Below, in pieces: positions 12,366 to 25,288 of a stretch of 64,000 nt of DNA. The notes under the pieces were generated by a model. That model was given only the letters and a program-made list of their open reading frames with translations, made no database searches and was not told the origin of the DNA. The position numbers and the translations under genes are program-made. Positions within the stretch are counted from its first letter, which is position 1, and each line of letters opens with the position of its first letter. The DNA lies in the NCBI GenBank assembly GCA_964006375.1, contig OZ023267.1, forward strand, positions 36,157,766 to 36,221,765, in the 5' to 3' direction. This stretch comes from Tillus elongatus. Its lineage: Eukaryota; Arthropoda; Insecta; Coleoptera; Cleridae.

Positions 12366-12555
12366 TATTTTGTTTGATGGGACGTTGATGTCCACCTTAA
12401 TAAATAATTTCAGTCTGAATCATACAAATTTTGAGATGGTCAGCGTCAGCTTTAAGTTACCTGCGATTTGTACTAGAATAACCCAGGATCTCTGAGATTT
12501 CTGATGTAATCACTACCAGTCAAATTCCTTGAGAAAACTCCTGCGGTGGTAACAT

Positions 12556-12775
12556 TGTAGTGGCTACTTCTCTGGCTTCACAAGTGTTTGTTTTCTTCCC
12601 TGTAACCGATTTCGCCCTTTTAGGGCGTAAGGGTACAGTAAGCAGCTCCCTCTATCCGCTAGAACCAAATTGGGAATGAATTGATTTTAAATATAGATGT
12701 AGTGGCTAGTTCTTTGGCTTCACAAGTGTGTGTTTTCTTCTCTGTAACCGGTTTCGTGCTTTTACGGCGTTACCC
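12556..12775. repeat. tandem pair of a dispersed repeat motif
   Basis: CTGGCTTCACAAGTG followed by TTTTCTTC.CTGTAACCG.TTTCG occurs twice (12580-12630 and 12715-12765). The same motif occurs in 15385-15520, 34866-35000 and 54685-54850. Confidence 0.65.
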
Positions 12776-14072
12776 TCCAAGTCGCGTGGCTATAATAACA
12801 GTAAACTTTTGTTCCAAAAATAGCATTCTCTTGTATTTTCTTAACAAAGAGGCAAGGCATAATTTTAGAATGACGCTAAATCATCAGTTTTCGGTATATT
12901 TGCGGTTTTCGAAGTGCAGTACTAAAATTCTAAAATTCTGTTTAAGTGAAAACGTAACGTAAAGTTTGTTATTGTATCTTACTCACTGCAAATATTGAAA
13001 ATAATTGGTACTGTATGTTTTAAATAGCATTTTGTTTGCACAAACAAACTAATTCGGTGTTATTTTGCACTAAAGTGTTTCAACTTGCCTAAAGCAAATA
13101 CAATGTTTATTGTTGGCATTTTATTGATTTATTATCAGATGTAGAGTATTGCTTCTACTAAAACCACATGTGGAAACTTAAATTACCATATAGTTATCAC
13201 TTTCCAGCGTTAGCATATCGTCCAGTGCTGTGATGATATCTCGGTTTGAAAATAATTGACTGTAAGAAACCTGTTAAACATTCACCCTCTAGTTTTATTT
13301 AAAATTAATCAAGCTGAACAGCACTCAACGTGATTAGGCTAAACGTAGTAGGAAAGTTTCACATTAATCCTCATCTAGAAGATATATCCTATAATGTGAC
13401 AGAGCAACTTAGAAGAATGAGGGTTAATAAATAATTGTTTTTCACAAGAAAAGCTTCAATCAATCTTTGAACGTATAAAGCCGCAGGCTTTTATATTTTC
13501 TATTTGGATATAATAAAAAATTTGTGATTGCATACAAAAGGTGTTTGACGTTTATCAATTTTTGGGATTAATTGCAAGCTGTGCTTACTACTAAAGCTTA
13601 TTTTTATGGGACTCTGTACCATTCGATCATGCAAACAAATAAATATAAATTAAAAATAATATTGTATTCATAAGGTTTTACATTTTCGTCTATTGGTTCA
13701 TGTTCTACTTCACTCTTATAGCGTAAAAAAATTACCAAAAATTAAATATATGGAATATCTGCCATAATCTCATGACTTAAATATCATGTGTTACTTATTT
13801 ACAACCGGTCACACATGCCTGCAAGTAAGGGTTATTTCAAGTGCAGTTTTTGTAAATATTTTACTTAAATGAAGGAGAGTTGTTACTCTCCTTCCCTAAA
13901 CACAAAACTATTGCCTTGTTAAAGACATTTCATCCAATATTGGCCACTCATAGCCCGCATCACTTTCAGAATATTTGTTTAAAAATCACCAAAAAAGGAG
14001 GTCCTATTGAATGTCCAGCTTCATCCTCTGACCTGAATCCCCATATAGACTATTAGCGAATTTTGGGGATAT
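12776..14072. other. unclassified AT-rich sequence
   Basis: No coding region, repeat end or RNA gene seen. Confidence 0.4.
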
Positions 14073-15299
14073 TTAAAAAAAAGTCTGGACGCAGCAAGAG
14101 CGTTATGGAAGTGAATTTTCATTAAAATGTTTTTAATAGCAAATATGTGTCTCTAATGCAAGCAGGCATCAATCTGATTACCGGTATAGCCTATATAGTA
14201 GAAACAATGTACCACATTTTTTCTAAATTTCTTATTGTTTGAAATGTACAAAAGTTTTTCGAATATAAACTTAAAATGTTTCCGAGAAAACTGGTTTCCT
14301 AGCCAACAAACCTCAGGTTAATAGCAAATTGAGTTATTGAAATTTCAAGGATTTAATGAAAAATCGCTACCAAAACGCACTTACTGCGTCTCGATTTTTT
14401 CCTACAAACATGCATCATATTTCGATAAAAATGCAAAAATGCAATAATATAAGGGTGTTCGAAAAAAAATTTAGGGATCACCAACGACTTATAGGCAACC
14501 CTGTGACTGTCAAAATATTTTTATAAGATACAGCTTACGACACCCTATAATTAACGTAAACAATTTTTCTCGTATCTTGTATAATAACAATATATATTGA
14601 CCTTTACCGTAGAAATGTGTCACCCTGTATATATGTAAACAGATAAAAACTGAAACTAATAATATGGATACTAGGGGCCTAGTTTGCGCACATCTGAATA
14701 AATCTTTTTTAAATTTCAAAAGTCGCGGTCTCCTCAATAACGATTTTCTTCCACGAAAATTAGCTAAAAATTATAGACCGTTAAACCATAAACTAAACTA
14801 AAACTACCACCAAAGCATAAAAGAAAAGGTGTATTTGAAATGAAATTTCTGGAAATATTTTAGTAGAATGAAGGACAATGACGGTGAAGCTGAAACATAA
14901 GGGTTTGCAGAACACTCTTCTTGCAACATTTTTTTTACATAATCTACATTTGTATCAGGTTCTTGCCAATTTTGACGTTTCAAATAATGACTTTGACATT
15001 TTGAGGAAAGCCATATTTTGTTTTCTCTAAATACATATAACTTTTTGTCTTTCAACTTACAGACCTAAATTTTGGTACGTGTCTCACTATTTATAACACA
15101 AACACGCATACCATTTGGTGGCCCTTGCTTTGTTACTTCCGGAGATATAATTTTTTTTCGAAAGAAAACACAAAATTTTCAGGGAAAACCTGGGTCGATT
15201 TTCTTGGCTAACGAAGTTATATCCAAGCCACTTGCAAAAGGAAGGTATTCAGAAAATTTGGTTAAAATAGGCCCATTATTTTTTGAGTTATCGGTGTGA

Positions 15300-15380
<81 letters not shown>
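14073..15380 (-). repeat. Helentron-like repeat, long subfamily, cut at the (TA)n tract
   Basis: Begins at the 3' terminus (AAAAAAAAGTCTGGACGCAG), includes the inverted internal terminus at 14366-14400 and the CAGGGTGACAC box, and ends in GTTATCGGTGTGA followed by (TA)n at 15302-15380. The 5' block beyond the microsatellite is missing; unrelated sequence follows. Confidence 0.78.
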
Positions 15381-15382
<2 letters not shown>

Positions 15383-16257
15383 CATACAGACTTGGAGACT
15401 ACTTCTCTGGCTTCACTGTTGGTTTTTGTAACTGGAGCAAGTGGCCCTTCGAATTCTGGAAGTTCTAGGATGTTCTTCAATGCTTCTGTGACTATAGTTT
15501 CGCTGCTTGACAGCATTTTCAGACAGATTAAAATTGAATTAGTACGAAATCATGACAACTACAAATAAATATCTGTAGCTATGTTATGATATGATGTTTT
15601 GATCAAAAAATTTTTATCAAATTGAAAATAAAATGAAACACAGATGACAGATGAGGTTTTCAAAACGTCTATGTGATGTATGTCAATATTTAACATAAAA
15701 ACTAGAACTAGCCTATAATAACTATGATAACAGTTACAACAATAAAATAACTAAACAATAACAGTATAAAAGTAGTCTCTATACAACGAAAATATCGACA
15801 TACATCAACTCATTATTTTATTACAACTTTGTTTGAAATAATAGTTAAATTTATTTTCTTTGACATATTTAATTAGAAAGAAGAATATCCAAAAAAGGGG
15901 AATTCATTAAATCAGTTTGCTCGTTTAAAACAAGGTAGTTATTGTCGCGTGTGTGCCTTTTGACTTCTAAAGCTTCAAAAAAGTCTAGTTTACGTTTGTC
16001 ATTATAAAAATGTTGTGGTTGTATGCGGTTATTTATTGTAGGTCTATGTTCGGTATCAATAATATGTTTTGCAAATGTAGACAGAGAATGCTGTCAAGCA
16101 GCGAAACTATAGTCACAGAAACGTTGAAAAACATCCTAGAACTTCCAGAATTCGTAAGGGCCACTTGCTCCAGTTAGCTTACGCGCTGGCTACGTCCTTC
16201 ACCAACGAAAACCAACAGTGAAGCCAGAGAAGTAGTCTCCAAGTCTGTATGTAGTAT
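15383..16257. repeat. inverted-repeat (foldback) element
   Basis: The left arm (15383-15525) starts TACATACAGACTTGGAGACT and runs to GCTTGACAGCATTTT. The right arm (16085-16257) is its inverted copy, with about 40 extra bases (TTAGCTTACGCGCTGGCTAC region). The 560-bp spacer is AT-rich and non-coding. A single diverged arm recurs at 54685-54850. Confidence 0.75.
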
Positions 16258-18845
16258 GGACAAGTTTCACCAAGTAAGGGCAACAACACCAATGAATTCA
16301 AAATAGACGTATTTTTGCGTTTTCCTAAATTCTAAGAAATTCTTGGGTAAACCCTGGTGCAACCTTTTACATTGGACAGCCTGTATATAACTTTCAACGC
16401 AAGTGTTTATGACAAAAAAGCCCGCTCTACGCACATATTTTATCAGTTCAAATTTACCAAAAACAGGAAGTAAACATTACGATTTTATTTTTGTTCCACC
16501 AACCGTAGCGTCCGTGGCATGAATTCCACGTTATTGCCACACCATCTAAAATAGTTAACTCATAAATTCAAAAAGATGTCTCCATATTGTGAGATTTTCT
16601 AATCATTGGTCCGCTAGAGATCAAAGATAGTAGTTTAATAGTTTGTGTACGTTTCTATAAATATTCGGTGACAACTCGCGGTGTCAAATGTCACCAATAT
16701 TAAGCAACCTGCTATTTTTACGTATGAGTATTATTATTGCCTTGACTTAAGTAGACGGAAACCTGCTATTTTCCACCATATTACTTTATTGCTCTATAAT
16801 AATCATTTGATTTAGTTTGCGACGTTTCAAACGGCAATTACAATTAAAAAACCCACAAGTTGCATCAAGCCGAAGAATAAAGAATCCATTAATGTTTACA
16901 TCCATCTGGGTCATGAACATAGAGTTACCTTAAAAGGAACTCGTTTGCGTCAATAAAAAGAGCCCGACCAGACGATTTATAAGTCAAATGTTGCGGATAA
17001 AACGAGCCTTTGTCTTTGACTTCACAAGAAAATTTAATATCATATAATATTCTTCAAGTATTTATAACGGTTTATAGGCTGTTTATTGGCCATGCCATGT
17101 TCAGCTGTTGTTTGGACGTTGAATGATTGCATAAACTACAATTATTATTATTTAACAGTTACCTCAGGGTCCCTTCTATTGCGTCATTGTAAAGAAATGT
17201 ATGCCCTACATATGGTTAAAGTGCTTAGTATGCCGCGCAAAACGTAAGTTTACTTATTCATATTCCGTGGGGAAAATAACAAATAGATTATGAGATAGGT
17301 CCTTAATTGACTGACCGCAAAAATTGATTTTGTATGCATCGCAAAAGTTATTTATCATCAATATCAAAACAATCATTAATAGCTATAATTACAAGAATGA
17401 TCGATAGTTAACGTACTAGAAATAAATTGGCAACTATAATCTTTAACTTAGTTTCCATGAGCAAATCAACCCTGATTTATTTTAATAATAAAAACTAAAA
17501 AAGTGACGCTTAGGAGTTTAGGTTTAAAACATACGAAGCACAAAACAAAAGACTGCTTTTTGAATATCGTTGACAGCTGCAACTGGACTTCAATTTGTTT
17601 TAAAACTCAGAAATACAATTCGAACTCACCAAAATATGTGATGAAATAATCCCAGGTTGAATTGTCAAGGTACATACAACGGATAAAAATAAAATCAAAC
17701 AATAATAAAGAAAACACACTTCACAAACAAATTTAACAAACTTCGTGTAGTAAACGTGTATATTTTCGAATCGTAGTTTTCCCGGTCAAGTTGTATTCGC
17801 TACTAGTAAACGAATGAGTAAATAGTGGATGGCGGTTTGCGGAGATGGAAAGGAACGCGACTGTCGTTTGCACCCAACTCTTACTGAAGCTTGGATGTGT
17901 CGGAAGCGTTCTGCATCCATTCATTCAATTTCTCAGTTGTTGACCACTTCTACGATGCATCCAAAAACCTAGAAGACATTTAAAGGTAAATTTGCAGTTT
18001 ACCTTCCGCAGGGTTTGGAGAAATTTTTTTTAGAAACATGCTTAGAACCCCCTTGGATGCACAAACAAGTTTTTTTTTACAAACAACCCCTGAGAAAGTA
18101 ACGGGACCAGGAGTGAATAAAGGTGCTGGACGGGGAAGATAAAAAGTTATATGAGCCGAAAATGCAAAAGAAATAGCTTAACCGGACCTCTAAAAGCTTT
18201 TTCACATTTTGCAGCCATACCTTCTTTAAACACTGTCTACTCCACATTCGCCGCAGGCCCTGTAACTTTCTTGGGGGTTGTTCCAAATAAATTTTTCATG
18301 TGGTTTATGCCTTGAGGGTGGTTGTAGGCATGCAATTGGGGAACGAAGAACCCCACGATAAAGTAGTGGACCCCACCACTTACCGCACCACCCTAATCAA
18401 TAACACGGCGGAATGTAAACTGAGAAATAGATAGTGATGACTAACTGCAGGGGAAGGGGTGTCCCTGGAAAGAAGCATATAACATAGTAAACAAAAAAAA
18501 TTGAGATATTGTGAAAAAGAATCATTTTTAACTTACTGCATTAGGCCAGCGTAGAAGTTTAAATGTAAATAACTCAGCAAAGACAAGAAAGCAAAAGGTA
18601 AAAATAGTGTCAGCGTACACTAAGATGCCAAACTTTATCTATCAGCAGTCGTTTTATCTGAAACTGCAACCACTGGAAGAGATTTCAGAAAACAACTTGA
18701 TAACTCATGAGGAACCTTTTATCACAATTTCTTTTATGTAAGATGCATTTTGACCACCATTAGAAACACATACCGGTTTCGCTCTTATTGGGGCTCGTCA
18801 GTGTGCTATACTAATGATTCGGCAAGAAATATATGCAATCTAAAG
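16258..18845. other. 2.6 kb without recognised genes or repeats
   Basis: AT-rich, apparently single-copy within the window. Short open stretches (17733-17924, 18077-18286) show no known motif. Confidence 0.45.
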
Positions 18846-18847
18846 GA

Positions 18848-18850
18848 GCA

Positions 18851-18927
<77 letters not shown>
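18848..18927. repeat. (CT)n-(TA)n compound microsatellite
   Basis: About 13 CT repeats followed by about 26 TA repeats. It directly precedes a SINE fragment. Confidence 0.95.
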
Positions 18928-18933
<6 letters not shown>

Positions 18934-18941
18934 GTATCGCA

Positions 18942-19168
18942 GCATTCGTAGTCCGGTGGTAAGAACGTGTGCCTCTGAACCCAATGGTCCAAGGTTCAAT
19001 TTTCAGTAGAAACACCAAAGTCTTTTTCAGTACATACTCTAAATTAACATTAAAGGGAGTTAAGCCGTCGGTGCCGTATAACATGCGATGTTTCGCACGT
19101 TAAAAATCCTTCCTTACAGAAAGAAGGAGAATCGACTAAATTTCCATGATAGTGAGGGGAAACTAGTC
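18942..19168 (+). repeat. tRNA-derived SINE, diverged
   Basis: Head GTCCGGTGGTAAGAACGTGT and GCCTCTGAACC, B-box-like AAGGTTCAATTTTCAG, body GTTAAGCCGTCGGTGCCG and CACGTTAAAAATCC. It stops at the (TA)n tract (19171), where the other copies continue. Confidence 0.7.

Positions 19169-19170
<2 letters not shown>

Positions 19171-19252
<82 letters not shown>
19171..19252. repeat. (TA)n microsatellite
   Basis: About 40 TA repeats joining a truncated SINE to the end of a Penelope-like element. Confidence 0.95.
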
Positions 19253-19253
<1 letters not shown>

Positions 19254-19264
19254 TTTATTTGTTT

Positions 19265-20815
19265 GCTGTACTTTTTGTGATTTGTTATTTGTTTACCTGG
19301 ACTGCAGTTTCGAACCTTCCTGGTTCATCATCAGCACGCTACTGACTCTGATCGTTCCAGTGTGGTCTATGTCTAAAATTGTACGTGACGTCTGCGTGTT
19401 GAGCTTGTATCGGTTTCCTCTTTTGATTATTTTGATATGATAATTTGTCTATTTGTATGGCTTTTATTAAGTTTTGTTTGAATGTTTGTATTTGGGTTTG
19501 CTGTGGGACTAATTCTTTCTTATTGTTTGTTTGTTGAATATAGTATTGTTCCCAGATTTCCATTTTTTGTGGCCTTTATCTGGTTTTTGGTGTTTTCTGT
19601 CTTGAATGTGAAACGTTTGATTTGTAGCTAGGCATGTGGATTTTATCTTATGCTGTTACATGTTCCTTGAATCTTGTTTCTATTGATTTTTTTGTTATTC
19701 CTATATATTTTTTATTGCATGTGCTACATTATATTCCGTTTAATTCATGTGGGTTGTGTTCTTGTTTTTTATTTATTTTGTTTATTATTTTGTAGCTCAT
19801 TTTTAAGTCATATTGTTTGAGTGTTTGTGTTATTTTTTTGATGTGGTGGTTATAAGTGAATGTTGTGTATTTTGTGTTTGTTTCTGGTGTTTTGTCTTCG
19901 GTTTTGTTGATTTGTTTGTTTTTTATTTGTTTTACTAGTTTTTATATTGTTTTCTTCTATCCATTTCTTTGTGGTATTTGTATTATGTTGTATTCCTTTT
20001 CTCGTTCGTCATTATGGAGTGGCACATTTAGCATTCTGTTTATTAAGTATCTGTATGAGGCAATTTTGTGTGTGTGGGTGTACTGAGTGTTTAGTTATAG
20101 TGATGTCTGTTTGTGTAGGTTTTTTTGTATATTCTGTATTCAATCTGGTTTTCTTTTCTGATTAGTGTTAAGTCTAAGAAGTTTATGGTGTTGTTTGATT
20201 CCTTTTCTATTGTAAATTTTATGTTGTTGTTGCTTTGGTGTATTTTTCGAGGATATTGTTTATGTTGGCTTTTTTATTTGTTATATATTACAATATTACT
20301 AATATATCATCGACGTATCTTATCCATTCGATGTTTGGGTCTGTTTCTTTTATGATGGTGTTGATTTTATCTTCTAACTTTTGTATGTATATTTCTGCCA
20401 TGATGCTTGATAGTGGAGATTTTATTGGTAGTTCGTCTTCTTGAATGCAGTATTCTCCGTTGAATTCAAAATAATTTTGTTTCAATATGATGTTTCATAT
20501 TTCGTTGATTTGTTGTTTTTTGTTATTATTTTGCATTTTATTTGCGATTAAATTTGTGGTTTCGTTAATTGGTATATTGGTGTATATATTTTTTATGTCG
20601 AATGAGGCGAGTTTTGTGTTCTTGTTTATATTTTTTAATTTATACACTAGTTCTATGGAGTTTTTTATGTTAAACTGGTTGAGCGTGTTGCGAATAAGGA
20701 TTTCATTCGTAAAATGAACAAGATAGAAAAACATATTTTGACAGTGAAGACACGAAAGCTCGCCAATCGAAGCCAAATAACAGGGAATAAGGTATATTAT
20801 GGATTCCTTCAACGA
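19265..20815 (-). mobile_element. Penelope-like element, decayed (RT + GIY-YIG)
   Basis: The minus strand encodes reverse-transcriptase motifs TKLASFDIKNIYTNIPI (20590-20650), QNYFEFNGEYCIQ, PIKSPLSSIMAEI and IRYVDDILVIL (ending near 20290). Further on, RLNTEYTKKPTQTD is a known PLE region. A degraded GIY-YIG endonuclease reads NGI-stop-CSTCNKKYIGITKK ... TRFKEHV (about 19640-19750). RT followed by GIY-YIG is diagnostic of Penelope-like elements. Numerous stops make it a pseudogene. The catalytic D of motif A and YVDD persist. Confidence 0.85.
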
Positions 20816-21440
20816 GGGAATGGTTTTACGAAAATGCCTACCACGTCGACGAATAATCTCCGGTAGCTGAAAATCTTTGGAACTTAGAATTTCCGTGAAT
20901 AATTAACGTGATTGCAGATTAGAAACCAACATTCGGACCGGATAAGTGAGCCTACCAGAAGAGAAATACTAATTCGCTATAGTAGCATAATATTTTGATA
21001 TCTACAGGTTTTTATCTTAGTATTTATGTAGAATTAGAGGCTTACAATGATTTAATCCAAGGGAACAGGCGCAACAGATAAAATAAATAACACAAGAAGA
21101 CATCTAATTTAATATGCACCCTACCACATAGCGAGGGCATACCTTCTCACAAATGAAAGGACCTAAGTATCCGTGCATGTGTGATCTGGGTGCATATGTA
21201 TTCTATGTTACTCTCTCAATAAGACACAACAATGGGAAAGTAGAGATTCCACTACCTGTCCTGGCCCTGTCCAGGTTCCATGCACACTAAACTATAAAGT
21301 TGACCGCCAACTACGGCGATACCGGAGTAACATCGTTTGCACCAAAAATTACCTACACTGCGTTTAGTGTAGTTGAAATTCCTATTTCAGAATATTCTTT
21401 ATAGAGCGACTAAAAACAACAAGGTTATAGTAAAATAGTC
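20816..21440. other. unclassified sequence
   Basis: No coding or repeat signature identified. Confidence 0.4.
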
Positions 21441-21442
21441 AT

Positions 21443-22844
<1,402 letters not shown>

Positions 22845-22989
22845 TCTGATTCGTAACGCAATCGACAAAGAATGTATGCGTGTAGAGGACCTCAAAACAT
22901 GTCGATTTCTTATATAAAATTTTTATCTGACGCCCACGGTTGGTGAGATATTGGCCTCGGAATATTCTTAAATGATTACAAGAAACGGC

Positions 22990-23640
22990 TGTATTGCAGC
23001 AATGCCCCATATAGAACAACCAAATTTGGTAGATGGTTTTCTTTTATTAACGAATTTCTTTTCTTACAAACATGCATAATATTTCGATGAAAAATACAAA
23101 AATGCAATAACATAAGGCGTGTTCGGGTAAAAAAAAAGAAAATTTGTATCACCAACGAGTTATGGGCCACTCTGTGATTGTAGAAATATTTTTTAAGATG
23201 TAGCTTAAAACACCCCATAATTAATGAATACAATTTTTTTCCTATCTTGTATAATAACAGATATATTGAGCTTTGTTGATTTTTTATGAAAATTCGACAA
23301 AAAATATATACAATTAAACGATAAACTCTATAGCTAAGACTACTGCTAAAGCATCAGAGAAAGGGTCTATTTGAAATGAATTTTCTGGAAATATTTTAGT
23401 AAAATGAAGGATAATGAAGGTTGAATCTAAGACTTCAGGCTTTGTAAGCATTCTTCTTGAGACATTTTCTTTCCGTAGATCGTTTTAGTGTCAGGTCCTT
23501 TGCTTAAATGTTGCCAATTTTGACGTTTTAAATCGTGACTTTGACGTTTTGAAGAAAACCCAAATTTATTTTTCTTTAAATGCCTAAAACTATTTTGTCT
23601 TTTAATCTACAGAGCTAAATTTGGTAGATGGTTTTCTTTT
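22990..23640 (-). repeat. Helentron-like repeat, internal fragment
   Basis: Central segment only: CAAACATGCATAATATTTCG, CACCAACGAGTTATGGGCCA, then TTAAACGATAAACTC and TTTTGACGTTTTAAATCGTG. Both termini are missing. Confidence 0.7.
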
Positions 23641-23741
23641 ATTAACGTCGGGAGATTCACGAAAATTTGCCACTTTTTTTTCCAAAAATTAACTAAGAAA
23701 TTTTATAAAATATTTTATGGGCATTCAGAGAAAAAATTTTT

Positions 23742-24330
<589 letters not shown>

Positions 24331-24882
24331 GATCTAGTATGTCATTGCGCGGCAACGGAACATTTGATATTATTGCGCAGGTCTGTTACACGCTTTAACT
24401 GACGTTTATCGTATGGTATTAGATTATTTATATGTTTATCTGTTTCACTCGACAAATTATTTGTGTTATTTGGGAAATTTTTATATACTGTTACAAAGCA
24501 CTTCAATAGACGTAGGTGCGGTGTTGCCACATCTCCAGAATTTCCCCAACATCTGGGAATTTTTGCACAGTCTGGCAACACCGCCTCCCCACCCCCTGGG
24601 GGTGCCTGGGGTGACCCCCCTCAGGCGAAGTCTCAACCCTCTAGGACCAGAAATAACGAAGTTACCAACTTGTACCCCGTCGGAACGGATAACTGAGGTC
24701 TGCACATTCCGAACACCCTGTATATACACCCTGTATACGCAGAGAACCCTTACACCCTGTATACGCAGAGAGATCTTATAGTTCGAGAAACACCTCTTGT
24801 GTAACATAGGAGTGGTGACCACATTTGGATCATCCTGTATATACATCCCCCTGTATACACACGGGACCGATCTGTATTCACA

Positions 24883-24936
24883 GAACCTTCTAGTGAAAGA
24901 AGGTCCTGGAACGTTCTGGAATGGAATGCTCTAGAA
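24883..24936 (+). promoter_or_regulatory. heat-shock-element-like array in the LTR
   Basis: From 24899 to 24936 eight trimers sit exactly 5 bp apart: GAA, TCC, GAA, TTC, GAA, GAA, CTC, GAA. The core GAAcgTTCtgGAA (24909-24921) is a perfect three-unit HSF site. A GAAccTTC pair lies just upstream (24883-24890). The array ends about 22 bp before the TATA box. The 3' LTR has the same array (30941-30978). Heat or stress induction is inferred, not shown. Confidence 0.75.
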
Positions 24937-24957
24937 AGGAGGGGAAGGTACGGCGAG

Positions 24958-24967
24958 TATATAAAAG
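24958..24967 (+). promoter_or_regulatory. LTR TATA box
   Basis: TATATAAAAG, with CAGTTCAGTTCAGT about 25-35 nt downstream as a likely initiator. It would mark the U3/R boundary near 24990. Confidence 0.8.
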
Positions 24968-25231
24968 CGAAAGCAAGCCAGCACAGTTCAGTTCAGTAAG
25001 AGAATGTGGTAGTGACTTGAAGAAGCAGTGTAAAGTGTTAAGAGAGTAGTGACTGTAGTACCAGATTAGTGACTTTTGTTGAGAGTAGTAATTGTAAGGC
25101 CAGTAAATGAAGTGTTTTGTGAGAGAGACATTCTAGAAATTTTATTGTATCCATATTTAGAGTGTAAATAAAGTTGTTTTGTTAAAATTTAAAGTCTCAC
25201 TTATCCAGAACCCGGAGAAAACGCAACAATT

Positions 25232-25251
25232 TGGTGTCAGAAGTGTGGGAT
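25232..25251 (+). other. primer-binding site, tRNA-Leu type
   Basis: TGGTGTCAGAAGTGTGGGAT begins three bases after the LTR. It complements the 3' end of eukaryotic tRNA-Leu(CAA) as I recall it, apart from a two-base TG insertion. This is where minus-strand DNA synthesis would be primed. Confidence 0.75.
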
Positions 25252-25288
25252 AAGTGAGTGAAGAAGTGAACAAACAAGCTAGCTGTAA

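Larger units (their letters stand above)
24489..25228 (+). repeat. 5' LTR
   Basis: TG...CA-bounded 740-bp LTR. U3 contains repeated CACCCTGTATA motifs (24714-24780), a heat-shock-element-like array (24883-24936) and TATATAAAAG at 24958. AATAAA lies at 25167-25172, followed by a GT-rich stretch. The repeated TTCAGT about 25-35 nt after the TATA box is a plausible initiator. Confidence 0.96.
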
